Below, piece after piece: positions 1-12,337 of a stretch of 64,000 nucleotides of DNA. The notes under the pieces are model-generated. The model worked only from the letters and a program-made list of their open reading frames with translations, ran no database searches and was not told the DNA's origin. The DNA comes from Jacaranda mimosifolia (Eukaryota; Streptophyta; Magnoliopsida; Lamiales; Bignoniaceae): positions 33,026,690 through 33,090,689 of the forward strand of contig CM032118.1 of NCBI GenBank assembly GCA_018894105.1, written 5' to 3'. Numbering within the stretch: position 1 is the first letter of the stretch; the number at the start of each line of letters is the position of its first letter. Position numbers and translations under genes: made by a program.

Positions 1-1156
1 TTGCTATTGGTTGCAAAATGTCAGCCTTCAATATCACAACATATACTTTGATAAATTGTTAGATCCTGGTGGAAACTTCAAATGTTTCTCCAACCAAAGC
101 TTAAATCTATTTCCTGTGTGCTATTGTACATCTCCAACCTCTAAGAATTTTTAAAATCTGCGCTACTGGAAGTTTCCATTATCCTTTATTTTGTTGTACC
201 ATGAGGGCCCGTTTACATTGTAGGATGGGGCTTGATAGATTATAATATCAAGCCCCATCAAGTGTTTGGTTTTAGTGTTTTAAGCCCTTGATGGATAAAG
301 GACCTGGTCCACAATCCATGAAACAATTGATATATAATCCCCATAATTTGGCCAAAATTTTATAATCCTTTATTATGATGGGAAAAAAAGAGTTAGTCTT
401 TTGATTTCCACTATGTGTAATTCTAGTCACCAAACACAATATTATCTTATTTTCAACAGTGTAATCCTATTATATCATTATAATCTTATCAATCCTAGTA
501 CATCCAAACGTGTCCTAAGCTTATTGCAAGCTGAGTGTCAGTCATACGCCTATCTTAATGTGGAGAAAGGGTTTTAAATTTATGTGTCAAATTCAGTTAA
601 ACAACTTTCTTCTATATACTGAGAAAGAGTTTTAAATATATATCTGATGACTGTAGTAGTTTTTTTGTTTTGCTTTTTTTTTTTTTTTTTTGGATAATTG
701 ACTGTAGTAGTTGAAACTAGCCGATTTTTGTCATTTGATGTGAATCTTGAACACACTAAAAGAAGTATAATTACATGATTTCACTAAATACTGGTAGTAG
801 ATTAATATTTTTTGTCACCAGTCCAGACAGATATTACGCATTACGTGCCGCTGCCATGTTTATCATTATGCTTCTATTGCCTTGTAGTACTGGATCAGAG
901 CATGTCTGGTAAAAATATGAAAACACAAACCTTTCTGAAACAGCAAAGGGCAAGGTTTCAAGGATGGAAATTCTCTTTATTTCTTGCTTTAGGTAAAGTT
1001 GTAGGACAAATTGGGAGAAAAATTTGTGGATTGCTCTGTGATAGATCTGGCATCCCTTGGGTGATTTTAAATAGCTGTATCTCTGTGTGTGTAGAGCTAT
1101 TTTTTATTTTAATTGAATGCTTCGCTTACTAATCATCAGGTTTCATCTGCATGCAG
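1..1156. other. Upstream/intronic sequence of the uridine kinase-like gene
   Basis: No exon can be supported confidently here. The first clear exon of the downstream uridine kinase-like/UPRT gene begins at 1157, and the kinase-domain exons that family members carry before it are not visible. They probably lie before the window, so this stretch is likely a long intron. It contains a MITE-like element (205-515) and a poly-T tract near 677-690. At 886-896, just after a good acceptor (TTGTAG), eleven bases could encode the residues expected immediately before the 1157 exon, but no GT donor follows them (see findings). Confidence 0.5.
205..515. mobile_element. MITE-like element with imperfect terminal inverted repeats
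   Basis: The left end reads GGGCCCGTTTACATTGTAGG. The reverse complement of the right end reads GGACACGTTTGGATGTACTA, so the termini pair imperfectly. The outer trinucleotides are TGA (left) and TAA (right), resembling a degenerate 3-bp PIF/Harbinger-type target duplication. The element is about 311 bp, AT-rich and non-coding. Superfamily assignment is an inference from the terminal motif. Confidence 0.5.
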
Positions 1157-3785
1157 TACTCAAAATTTGTAAAGCCTGCTTTTGATGATTTTATACTTCC
1201 AACAAAAAAGTATGCTGACATTATCATTCCACGTGGCGGAGACAATCCTGTTGCTATTGACTTGATTGTGCAACATATTCGAACAAAACTTGGTCAACAT
1301 GACCTTTGTAAAATATATCCTAATTTATACGTCATTCAATCGACTTTTCAGGTATCATTTCCATCCTGAAAATTTAATAAGTGAACCTATTAGTTGTTCT
1401 AGTATGAATTTTGGAAAACCACTATCCTTTGATTACATTAAAATTATTTCATCACCCATTAATCCTTTTTTTCCTCTTCAATTGATCTGGCATCATTGTT
1501 TGTCTTGTGCAGATACGCGGTATGCACACACTTATACGTGATGCTCAGACAACAAAACATGACTTTGTCTTTTATTCTGACCGGTTGATCCGATTGGTAT
1601 GTTTGTATTTTGTATGTTGCATATCTGCCACCGATATTTTAACAGAGATAACCTTCATGGCTTGACTTGCTTATTAATAGAATATCATGTATATTAGGTT
1701 GTTGAACATGGTCTTGGGCATCTTCCATTTACAGAAAAGCAGGTGATCACTCCTACTGGTAAGCCACCTCATCAATTATTTGTGATATGTCCTCTGGTTT
1801 CTTCAATATTTTGCCTTTGTGCATGGATTCGTCTTTGAAAGCTCTGGTAGTTAGTTTAGGAATGTTCCTTTTCTCCCTCAAAGGTCCTAGGAAGCATTTT
1901 GGGTTCCAAAATAAGTATTCTGGTGTTATTACAGAAATAAATTTTGTAGCGTCGTTTACTTTATAGTGCATAATCTTCATCGTTGGGATCATGATGGAAG
2001 TTTAACCATATTGGAAACAAAAAACATGAACTTTTATCGAGGGTGGTGAAAATTGACTTTATAGTGCATAATCTTCATTGTGGGGATCATGATGGAAGTT
2101 TAACCATATTGGAAACAAAAAACATGAACTTTTATCGAGGGTGGTGAAAATTGACAAGCGCAGCCCTGTACCACTTGGGTTTTTTCGCAGCTCTGTACCA
2201 CTTGGGTTTTTGCTCCTACGGTAAAGCTATATATCCACTCATAGTTTCTGAAATTTGCAGTTTCTGGCATAAATCAATCTTTCCCTGCTTCTAATTGAAG
2301 TGTTAAAAAACAATCTGCATAGGTTTTTGGCCCCTCTCCCTCTTGTCTCTTTCTTACTATTTTTACTTGCTATTTTGCCGTCCAAATTTCACATTCCTTT
2401 TTAGGTATTTACTTGTTTACTGGACTATTAAACCACTGGAGGTAGTTATTGGTGGTAAGGCAATTTGACTGAGTAGGCTTGCTGAATACGGTTCATATCT
2501 CGGGAAAACAAGTGTTAGCACTGTTGAAATGAATTGTTTCCATTCTTCAACTTTTTTTGGTTAAAGGAGGTGCTGTTTAATGAAACGGAACTCATGACTT
2601 TTAAAGACCTTACGGAATTGAACAGTAACACTAGCATTGCATTCTTGCATGTTTCAGAAAATATCTTTTGGTTTGATGTTATAGTTACACATCCAGCAGT
2701 GTCTATCTCAATTATCAACTTATTTCTTTTACTCAGCACTCGAACAAAAATTAGATGATATTTCTTTGAATTTCCCTGTTAATGCAGGATCTGTGTACAC
2801 TGGAGTAGACTTCTGCAAGAGATTATGTGGTGTCTCTGTTATCAGAAGGTATGAAGAAAATATTTAATTTTTCTTCCATCTATTCTCCTGGGGCAATGTT
2901 TGTTCTTTTCGCTTCTCTACTTGCTGGTAAACGGAACACATCCATTCTTTTCGCTTCTTTGGTGGTTTTAGCTTTAGAAATAATTCCGAACTTCAAATGT
3001 TTGCAGTGGTGAGAGCATGGAGAATGCCTTGCGTGCATGTTGTAAAGGAATCAAAATTGGCAAAATTCTTATTCACAGGGAAGGTGATAATGGTCAACAG
3101 GTTAGCAAAAATTGTTGCTAGTCCTGTGTGATGCCTATCTTTTGTCTTTACTTCTGGTTTTACTAACATTATTTCCTGTTAAAATAATTTTGTATTGTAT
3201 GCAGCTGATATATGAAAAACTGCCACAAGGCATCTCAGATAGACATGTCCTGTTATTGGATCCAATTCTGGGCACAGGTCAAGCCTTGTTACAACTCATC
3301 TTGTGAAAGAATATCTTTTACTGTTCCTCTAAGGATCTACATGTTAGACAGAGGCTTGTCATAAGATATCTCCCTATTTGTGTTTTTATTTTCTCTCCTG
3401 TAAATTCCAATCTATCTCCAGGAAATTCAGCGGTTCAAGCTATTTCTCTACTTATCGAGAAGGGTGTACCAGAGCACAACATCATATTCCTTAATCTAAT
3501 TTCTGTAAGTTCAATAACTCTAGACAGTTTCTTGTTTTGCGAACCCCCACCCCTTCTTTCAGGCTTTGTAGACTTGGGGTGAATGAATTACCTTCAATGC
3601 AACTTTAAATCTCAAAGTTCTTTTTGCTTATTCAGGCACCTCAAGGAGTACATGTGGTCTGCAAACGTTTCCCTCGAGTAAAGATAGTGACATCTGAGAT
3701 TGAAATTGGTCTGAATGAAGATTACCGTGTAATCCCTGGTATGGGTGAGTTTGGCGACCGATACTTTGGGACAGATGATGATTGA
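1157..3785 (+). CDS. UKL: Uridine kinase-like / uracil phosphoribosyltransferase, 3' exons (5' partial)
   Basis: Eight exons joined at GT-AG borders: 1157-1351, 1513-1596, 1698-1758, 2788-2848, 3007-3100, 3205-3277, 3422-3504 and 3636-3785. They give 266 codons and a TGA stop, with every junction in phase. The protein starts [15 protein letters not shown] and reads through the linker into a complete uracil phosphoribosyltransferase-type domain. That domain includes [44 protein letters not shown], the PRPP-binding loop DPILGTGNSA (relatives usually have DPxLATGNSA) and the end [11 protein letters not shown]. In plants these proteins have an N-terminal uridine kinase domain fused to the UPRT-like domain and act in pyrimidine salvage (uridine to UMP). 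UPRT activity of the cytosolic members is doubtful, from family knowledge. The kinase domain is not in the window, so the annotated start is only the first visible exon. No internal stop is seen; the gene looks functional. Confidence 0.9.
1959..2154 (+). repeat. 98-bp tandem duplication inside a UKL intron
   Basis: Two head-to-tail copies (1959-2056 and 2057-2154) beginning CTTTATAGTGCATAATCTTC. They differ at only a few bases near ATCGTTGGG/ATTGTGGGG. They lie in the long intron between exons 1698-1758 and 2788-2848. A shorter direct repeat (CTGTACCACTTGGGTTTTT, twice) follows at about 2165-2207. Confidence 0.9.
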
Positions 3786-4680
3786 AAACCACAGTGGGCC
3801 CCCACCCTGAGTTATATGAGAAGCGAAGGCTCCACCCACCATATTATTTCTGGTCATAACTGAAAGAAATAATCGGCTCAAATATGGATAAGCCAATAAT
3901 TAGCTGAATGCCAAAAGTTTTTTTTTTTTTGAAATGGTTTGGGCTACTACATTCAAGAATTCATACGTACATTAGCTAATTAAGCAGGATGTCTGTTGAT
4001 GAGTTATGAGAACTACTTTATATAATACTGGTTTGTGAGATAAACCATAAACCTTTTGTTTTGGGCAGCGGGATCAGTGCTCAGTACCATTCTTGGAGCT
4101 TTTGAGATTTCATCGAGGAGTATCTGTTATTTGTTTACCCCATGATAAAAGTGGCTTCGGATTAAAGGCCTCATTTTAGGGGTAACATACATGGACATAT
4201 ATATCTAAAAACCAATATTGGGTTGTTATGGACTGTGTATTAGTGGTGGCATGGGATTTTACTATATATCCCAGTTCTCCTGGTATATTAATTTTTGATC
4301 AAACATCTCCAGTCATCAATGCTATTGTATTCAGCTGAAAGTTTGTGTATCTCCCAAGTGTTTGCATATATATATATATATATGTCAAAGTGCAGTGAAA
4401 ACTAATACATGATTGGACATTTAATTATTTTAATTCCTTGGGAAACTAATGTCGTAGTCGGTGCAATATACAGACGGCGGAAGAGCGCGCCAAAAGATGG
4501 TTTTTGGAATTTGTGTATTGGGAACTCTTGGAAAATGTTGGGGTCAACAAGGGTTAGGGATTAGGGAGGAGCAAAATTGGTCACATGAGTAGGATAATGG
4601 CCACGGCATTGCCATTTGGCAGTGAGAGTGATCACCCGTTGCTTTATCCCGGGAAGATAACCTTCCTTGGGCTACTCTTA
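3786..4680. other. UKL 3' UTR and intergenic spacer
   Basis: This holds the presumed 3' UTR of the uridine kinase-like gene and the distal aldolase promoter. A poly-T run (near 3919-3930) and an (AT)n microsatellite (4366-4384) are visible. No further coding potential is seen. The ORF antisense to 3612-3896 is a shadow of the last UKL exon. Confidence 0.6.
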
Positions 4681-4681
4681 T

Positions 4682-4691
4682 GACACGTGTC
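4682..4691. promoter_or_regulatory. Palindromic G-box in the aldolase promoter
   Basis: GACACGTGTC is a perfect 10-bp palindrome with a CACGTG core, about 140 bp before the aldolase ATG and about 55 bp before a TATA box. G-boxes bind bZIP and bHLH factors in plants and are common in light-, ABA- and sugar-regulated promoters (general knowledge). Function here is inferred. Confidence 0.55.
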
Positions 4692-4742
4692 AACTCCTAA
4701 CGTGATGGATCATGTTGGAATATACCGTCAAAGTTTATATGT

Positions 4743-4750
4743 CTATATAG
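4743..4750 (+). promoter_or_regulatory. Probable TATA box of the aldolase gene
   Basis: CTATATAG lies about 85 bp upstream of the ATG at 4831. The position suits a short leader with transcription starting near 4775. Confidence 0.55.
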
Positions 4751-4830
4751 GTTGGCTCTGGTTTTTGCACATTCGCCCGCTTTTCTAACAGCTCCTCGTC
4801 CTGCGAATATATATCCAAACCAGAACAACC

Positions 4831-6813
4831 ATGTCTGCCTTCGTAGGGAAGTACGCTGGTAAACTCCCACCTCACTTCATTTCTCTCTTGTATGAATAAT
4901 CAACTTTTTGATGCATGCATGCAAGTCAAAGTCTTTATACCCGGAATATATTACGAGCAATTTTGTCAACCTAAATGCACTCCTCATTTCACTTGGTGCT
5001 TCAAAAAATGGATTTAATTTATACTCTTGCACGTAGATGATAGAATTGATGGGAAAGTTTTTCACTATGCTTGAATTAATACTACTTGAATGAGAGAATT
5101 TACTCAAGTTCATGGTACTCCGACTGCCATTTTGGATCTTCTATTTCTTTTCCCATTTTATCTTCTATTTTAACTTGATAAATATATGCTGCGTGTATTT
5201 GATTTTTAACCAATCTTTTTTATAATGAAATATTTTATACACTTGGCACATTTCCATGAAATGGAATAAACAATGAAATATAAAATAAAATAAAGGATTC
5301 AGACTGCTTGGACTAGCACCTCCACTTATCCCACTAATTGAATATTCAACTTATGTGTATATGACTAGCAGCTAGTTACGCACGTTTAGGCAGTTTAAAT
5401 CTTTTATTCCATTCCTCATTTCATCTTATATTTTATTTTATGAATATATGATGTGTATTAAGTATTTTTTTATAAAAGTAATTGATTGAGAATTAGATAT
5501 ACTTGCATAGATAGAGGATCCAAAGTGATGTTTAAGATGTAATTTCCAGCTGCAACATTACAGTATGATATAATTGGTAATAGGTAGTACTATTGTGTTT
5601 GTCTGAGTGAAATTTGTATACGTAGAGGAACTCATCAAGAACGCTAAGTACATCGCCACCCCAGGCAAGGGCATATTAGCTGCCGACGAGAGCACGGGCA
5701 CCATTGGGAAACGCCTGGCCAGCATAAACGTGGAGAACATTGAGTCCAATCGCCAGGCCCTCCGCGAGCTTCTCTTCACCTCCCCTTCCGCTCTCTCCTA
5801 CCTCTCCGGCGTCATCCTCTTCGAGGAAACACTCTACCAGAAAACATCAGACGGCAAGCACTTCGTCGAGGTTCTCCAGGAAAACAACGTCATTCCAGGC
5901 ATCAAGGTCGACAAGGGCACCGTCGAGATCGCTGGCACTAATGGCGAGACCACCACTCAAGGGTTCGACTCCCTCGGCGCCCGCTGCCAGCAGTACTACA
6001 AGGCCGGAGCCCGTTTTGCCAAGTGGCGGGCCGTTCTCAAGATTGGTCCCAATGAGCCGTCTGAATTGAGTATTCAGCAGAATGCGCAGGGGTTGGCTCG
6101 TTATGCGATAATTTGTCAGGAGAATGGGCTCGTTCCAATTGTGGAGCCGGAGGTTCTGACTGATGGAAACCATGACATTAAGAAATGCGCTGCTGTTACT
6201 GAAACAGTGCTGGCGGCGGTTTACAAGGCGCTCAATGATCATCACGTGCTTCTGGAAGGAACTCTCTTGAAGCCTAACATGGTCACTCCCGGCTCTGACA
6301 GCCCTAAGGTAATAGTGGGATTTTTTTCTTCAAAATGAAACCACCCCATATATTATATCTTTGTCTCAAAGGAGTTCAATTTTGTACCACGCATATTGGC
6401 ATAAAACTGAAGGCAGCATGCATTTTTCTCATATACACTAGTCCTCACAGGTTGCTCCGGAAGTGATTGCTGAATACACAGTGGCGGCACTGCGCCATAC
6501 CGTGCCACCTGCTGTGCCGGGGATTGTGTTCTTGTCAGGTGGGCAGAGCGAGGAAGAGGCGACAGTAAATCTTAATGCGATGAACAAGTTGGACGTGCTG
6601 AAGCCATGGACGCTGTCATTCTCATTTGGTCGTGCTCTGCAGCAGAGTACGCTGAAAACGTGGGCGGGAAAGAGGGAGAATGTGGAGAAAGCACAGACGG
6701 CATTCTTGGCGAGGTGCAAGGTTAATTCGGAGGCGACGCTTGGGAAGTACACAGGTGGAACTGGTGGTGATTTGGCTTCTCAAAGTTTGTATGAGAAAGG
6801 ATACAAGTATTAG
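4831..6813 (+). CDS. FBA: Fructose-bisphosphate aldolase, class I, cytosolic type
   Basis: Three exons (4831-4858, 5626-6308, 6451-6813) encode 357 residues, matching the usual length of about 358 for plant cytosolic aldolases. The protein starts [20 protein letters not shown] and has no transit peptide, so it is assigned to the cytosol. It would cleave fructose 1,6-bisphosphate to glyceraldehyde 3-phosphate and DHAP, reversibly, in glycolysis and gluconeogenesis. Visible family signatures are GILAADES with the substrate-binding Asp, KWRAVLKIG with Lys residues of the active site, VPIVEPE with the acid/base Glu, [15 protein letters not shown] with the Schiff-base Lys, [11 protein letters not shown], and the conserved C-terminal Tyr (GYKY). 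The first exon is only 28 nt; its split codon joins in frame with exon 2. Codon use in exon 2 is GC-rich compared with its surroundings. It appears intact and functional. Confidence 0.96.
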
Positions 6814-7724
6814 GCTCTTTCCGCCAAGGTGCAAAAAGGGTTTCTTGAGTACTCTCAAGTGCATTTATTTAACTAAACTAATTATAAGTCTTGTGTTCTG
6901 TAACTGCCTGTTTTCCAAGCTTGTTCCTGGTACATATATAGTTTGCAGATGGGCTGTCCCAAGTTCTACCATGTTTCTCACTGTTCAGAATTTAAGCCTT
7001 TATTAAATTAGTTTGTTGCCTACATGTGTATATGTATTGCTCTACCTGAATGAATTGCTATTGACTCTACTTTCGAAAAAATATGTTATGGCATTGGAGA
7101 AAACAAGGTATATATATAAGAGCAATAAATTTCGCATATGAAATTTTTCTGGCTCGTTCCAACATACCCCACTTGGCTCTTATTTAAAATTTTTCCTTCG
7201 TGTAGTACTGGGAGATATGTGAGCAATTTTCAGCCACAAGTATAAATCAAAGTGCTTACTCAGGAAACTATACAAACTCAAGACAGAAATTTTGGGAGTC
7301 TAATTTAGCTTGGAAGGGGTTGCTCAAAGTTTGTTCCACTGGTTTATGATGAAGGCTCAAGGAGCTGAGTAGTTAATAACCTGGGAGCCTCAGTTGCAAG
7401 CTCTTCAGATTTTTGCCAAATTGGATATTACTTAATATTTTAAATTTATATTAATTTTAATCGCAGGACAGAGATTTGGTGTGTGTGTGTGTGTGTGTGT
7501 ATTCTTTTTAGTAAAATCATATATACAATTTTTTATATAAGTGTAGGGTCTGCCCAATTAGTCATGCAATATTTTCACAATTTAAACAATTAACAAGTTT
7601 GGTATCATCTAGCTATTTGCCAAACACACACATGAAAATTGTGCCACTAAATGATTCACAGCACCAACTACATATATCCCTCAACCCCCAAGACATTCCA
7701 TTATAAAGCTGACTTGATAATGAA

Positions 7725-7756
<32 letters not shown>

Positions 7757-8905
7757 TGTGGATTTATATATAATAAACTTATATTTATTTTCAACAGCAT
7801 GCCATCGTAATTGATTTTGGCTTATGTATATTTATATATAATAAATTTACATTGATAGCCTATATTCTATAATATTAGTTTATGTTGAACTTTACTTTTA
7901 ATAATAATGAAAAAAAGGTTAACAAACCATTCAATATAGTGAAAAATAGGTTAACAAACCATCCCAAATAGTCATTAACCAACAGATACCACAAAATTAA
8001 TTCAGCCTAAACAACTACCCTTAGTCATATATCAACATACATATTCCCATCAACAAATCACTAAAATTCCTCTCCCCTTGACAGCAACAACTCAGTCCAA
8101 TACCCCATTTGATACCAAAATTATTCACCAAAAATTTATGTATACTATTTTCAGCAGCATGTGAAGTGTCAATATAGGCCAAAATTCCAATCACCCAATC
8201 AATGTGTAAGAAATCAATATATCAAATTAAGCAATATACTGCACCATGCATACCACTAATATATAAATCTGTACATTTTCTAGTAGCACACTAAGTACCA
8301 AAAAAAGACCAAGCATCTATTATCCCATTCAAGCTGCCAATTCATCCATATTTTTTAAAAAATTTATGCCAAGCATTAAAGATAAAAGGCCAAGCCATTT
8401 GCAAAACTCCACCAAAAATTACAAGCCTTTGGTACCATATATAGCTTATTATAGTTGCTGCCAAGGTGCATACAAGATCCAAATACTTTACACATGCACA
8501 AGCTTATATATTGGATCCAAAATAGAAACTATGCATGTTAGTAGGAACATCTTTGGACGAGTATTAATATTAAAAATAGCCTGTAGAAATCAATGTTTAT
8601 TGTGCTAGTACAATTATTAAGAATCTTACTACTTTAGCTCTAAATGTATTAATTTAATTTCTTAGTCATTCCATTCTTATTTACATTTACATGTTAAATA
8701 AGAAATATTAAGAATTTGTAGTTTTCTAGTTGGCCTTGATTTAAACATTCAGTAAATTTATTAGATAAAGACAGATCAATGAAATGTACTATATTAAAGT
8801 TTCAAAGAACAACAAGAAACCAACAAAAAACATTTGCATCCAAACAACTAAATTAAGAAATCTTTGCCATTCTAGAAATGAAATATTATAGGTGAAATCT
8901 TATAC
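6814..8905. other. Aldolase 3' flank and AT-rich intergenic DNA
   Basis: The proximal part is the aldolase 3' UTR; an AATAAA-like polyadenylation signal occurs near 7123. A (GT)n microsatellite spans 7479-7500. The rest is low-complexity AT-rich sequence with no supported gene. Confidence 0.6.
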
Positions 8906-9151
8906 CTGCGACGTACAGTTGGATCCAATCGTTTAAGCATTTGGTGGACTACCTTGTCCCATTGGCAACAAAGTAGGAAAATTAGGCTCTTCCCTAACAA
9001 TATTCTCATTATGTGTCGAATAATCAGCTACTAAATCACCATTTTGAGCAAGAAAGGAGAAAGATGACCCTCACCCACGTCCTCTTCCTCGGTCACGACC
9101 TCGACCTTGTGAAGTTCCTCGAAAAGTAATGCCTCTTCCTTTACTTGACAT
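8906..9151 (-). pseudogene. Decayed exon of an unidentified RG-rich protein
   Basis: Read on the minus strand from an ATG at 9151, the sequence encodes a basic Arg/Gly-rich start (MSSKGRGITF, then alternating RG and DRG units). After that comes an acidic/hydrophobic stretch with a TGA inside the GR run and a TAA near the end. It finishes at a good donor (GCAG|GTATAAG, exon end at 8906). The RG repeat and the splice donor suggest the first coding exon of a gene or transposon-encoded protein. I do not recognise the family. Two in-frame stops argue it is no longer functional. Function is not assigned. Confidence 0.35.
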
Positions 9152-10974
9152 TCTCTAACAAATGACTCTACAAGTTTAGGAAAATGATAAATAAATAAAA
9201 AATTGCATAAGTATATAACTCTGTATGAAAGAAGGGAACTTGGATGCCATTTGTAATAGGTTATAAAATAGTTATTCACTTGTAGTTAAAAAATCTTCTT
9301 GATAGTATTTTGAGGTTAGCATGTTTCTCTGTGTGGAGTGTGTTAATGTGGATAACCTCATGGAAAATTCCTTCCCAAACTTAGTCCAAGGATGAGGTCG
9401 CATGCATATATAAGCCAAGATAGATTTTGGCAGTTATCATGTGGAGCTCCTAATGCCACATCACACCATGTATCTCATTAAGGAAACAACAATCCCAAAG
9501 TTCAAAACTTAGCAACCCCACAGCAAGAAGTATGGTCCACGTATACATTTGAAAAGAAAAGGGTAGCAATTTTGCTTGTAAATAATAGTGTCTAATCAAA
9601 AATTACCTGTCTAATGATAAAAAGAATTCTTCTCCAGAAGATGCAATCTTTAATCTTTGATGAGCAAATGTCTTGTTTAATAACTGCAAATGATGTAAAA
9701 AGAAACCATAAACAAATAAATTCTATTATAACATTAAACCAATTCAATTCAATACTGTACATAAATACAATAAAAATATTTAATTATAATGAATATAATC
9801 TACTCATACCTCATAATAGATTAAGAGCGCTTTTTCACTTTTTTAATACAGGAAAAGATTAAAAAACTCAAAATAGTATCATACTTTCATATCCTCAAAC
9901 TAATACAATCATTATTTTGGAATCTCCCCCACTCCCCTTCTCTCTTTCTTCCGACGTACTTATCTCTTCATTCTACGCTTTTGTCTCCATGTAATCAATT
10001 AAAACACGCACCAAAAACTTAGAGAAAGGAGAAAAAACTCACTCTTCTGACTTTCTATTTTATAAAGATAAAACTTTAGAGTTCAAAATATAAACACAAT
10101 ACTACTCATGGCTTCCTTTCCCCATTCCACCAATTTTTTCCCTTCTGATTCTCATAAAAGAAAAAAAATGAAAAAAGAAAGAAAGAAAGAATTACTTATA
10201 GGATCAAACCCAAACCAGTGAAACCTTAAATTGATGTTCTTCTTCAATAAATTTCGAAGAGATGAAATTTAGTTTGGCCAAAGTTTTCTTGAGATTGAAA
10301 AATGAGAAATCCTTGCGGCCATGAAGATTGGAATATCCAAACCCTTATTCAATGGGGGAGAAGAGAAGAAAATTTAGGAGGGAAATCAGGGAAAAGGGAT
10401 TCGTATGTAAACCCTAGTGGCAAATTTAGGAGGGAAATCAAGGAGGGAAGAAAATTTTGGAAATTAAAAGGTAATTAATTAATATTTATAAGGAAAAAAT
10501 ATATTATTATAGATTTTACTTTAAAAAAAGAAGTATTATTGTTATGTCATATAAGTATTAGAATTTACATATTTAATTAGAATAATAAAATGATCATTAA
10601 TAACTGCAGTAGTTAAAGTTTCTAAAATAACAGTATTAATAATATATAATAAATGAAAAGACTAATTTAAATATAAGTTAGACATTTATTTATATTTATC
10701 CAAGTAGATTAAAAGCTTCATGACTTATTCACAATAATTTAATTTGAAATACGTGTTACATATTCATTAATAATTATAAGTTTCATTTTATTGCATTTGC
10801 ATATAATTATAATGTAATTGAAAATTAATCCAATAATTTGAGATTTGATTTTAAATTAATTATTTAAAAGTTCATTTGGTAAAGTTTGAAACTCATTATT
10901 ACTTAATAAGGTTTGATTAACTCAAGTTCATCATTTTATATATTAAAGTGATCAAATATATTTATATATGTATA

Positions 10975-11015
10975 TAGATAGATAGAATGACAGATAGATA
11001 GATAGATAGATAGAT
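10975..11015 (+). repeat. (TAGA)n microsatellite
   Basis: A run of TAGA units interrupted once by ATGACAGA. The second block contains about six perfect units. Confidence 0.9.
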
Positions 11016-11346
11016 GCTAATGAGTTGAACTCGAGCTAGTTTGAGGCGACCTGAATCGAGCTGAAGCTCCATTTCGAGCCAGTTTCAAACTATCTATATT
11101 TAGACTCAAAACTCGTGAGTCAATATAAAATTAAATATTATTTTTTATTTTCTTAATAAATATATATTGTATTACTATTGTTTTTTCGACTTAAGCTCAA
11201 ACTTGAGCTTGCAATTATTTTCAACTCACTTGATATTTTAAATTTAATTGAACTGAGTCGAGATCGAGCTTACAATTTTAAATTCATCAAACTCGAGCTT
11301 GAAAATTTTCCCCAAGCTCGATTCGACTCGACTTAATTGCATCCCT
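11016..11346. repeat. CGAGCT-rich repetitive element
   Basis: Many copies of TCGAGCT, CTCGAGCTT and similar motifs occur in both orientations, ending near GACTCGACTTAATTGCATCC. Such subterminal motif clusters are typical of non-autonomous hAT-like elements in plants. No clear terminal inverted repeat or target duplication was found, so the class is uncertain. Confidence 0.35.
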
Positions 11347-12337
11347 AAATATTTTTCATGTTATGTTTGGGTTGTTCAACTCTTGGTAAATTAAAGTTGC
11401 TATTTTTTAATAACTAAATTAAATTCAAGCATAATTTCGAACTGAATGAACGATTCAAATCAAACTTAAACCTTTCAGTTATTTTTTGACTCTACTCTAT
11501 GTACTTCATGTAAGTGTTCTGTTATAAGTATGGTTCTTCATTATTCATGTCACTAAATGGCTCATTTAATTGAATTAATTAATATGAAATTGAGCTCTAT
11601 TTAGCCCATGTGATGGCTTAATTTAATTATTAGATTAATGAATTTAGTTATTTAAAGCTAATTTGGTAACAGGATACCCAACTAAAAGCTGATTTAGTTA
11701 AATTATATAAGTTTCATATATGTTGCATTTATATATGAATTGGAAAATAAGTCAATCATTAGAGATTTGATTTTAAAATAACTATTTAAAAGCTCATTTA
11801 GTAAAATTTGAAAACTCATTCATTATTATTTAAAATAACTTAAATGCAATTTAATGTGTTACAATGATTAAATAAATTGAAATTAAACTTAATTTAATTA
11901 GGAAAGACCTAGTTGGAAGCTAATTTAATTAATCGGAGTCTAGCACTCTAGGGTCACTAGTTTGCAGCCCAATTAAGCTTTATAAATAGATTAGTGTAAG
12001 TAATATTCTATATTCCACATCTCGAGTTGGACTCCATTTATCCAATCCAATTAATCTAATTTATTTTCTATATTTCATGTCTGGATTATAAATATTAATA
12101 ATTAATAATTTTAAGAGAGAATTGATATAAGATTGTGTCAACTGAAGACGTTATAACAAATATTAAAATAAAGATATTAAGCTTGTTCTGTCCAAATAAA
12201 AAAAATTAAATCCTCATACCCAACCTCATACTCATTAAAAATAATACAATAGATTTGATTGGCGTCTATACTAAAAATTACCCATATATTATATGTAAAA
12301 AAATTACTCATTACCTAATATCCAAATTCAATCAATT

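Larger units (their letters stand above)
10765..11836 (+). repeat. Diverged direct repeat pair about 930 bp apart
   Basis: 10765-10912 and 11695-11836 share the same order of blocks: ATAAGTTTCAT, TTGCAT, GAGATTTGATTTTAAA, TATTTAAAAG, TCATTT, AAACTCATT. Substitutions and small indels are scattered through both. They could be the ends of a short degraded element (for example a TRIM) or an old segmental duplication. Confidence 0.5.
9152..12337. other. AT-rich intergenic DNA with old repeats
   Basis: No gene is supported. The minus strand of 9900-10480 looks like a leader region (pyrimidine-rich, CCCTAG-type motifs) lying upstream of the RG-rich remnant. Tandem GGAGGGAAATCAGG-like units occur at 10376-10450. 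A diverged repeat pair, a TAGA microsatellite and a CGAGCT-rich element are listed separately. Confidence 0.5.

Noticed and set aside
5558..6864. Antisense ORFs opposite the aldolase exons (up to 132 codons)
   Set aside because: They mirror GC-rich aldolase coding DNA and show no protein family residues.
9614..9862. 82-codon plus-strand ORF
   Set aside because: AT-rich, Ile/Asn/Lys-dominated translation with no motif, in intergenic DNA.
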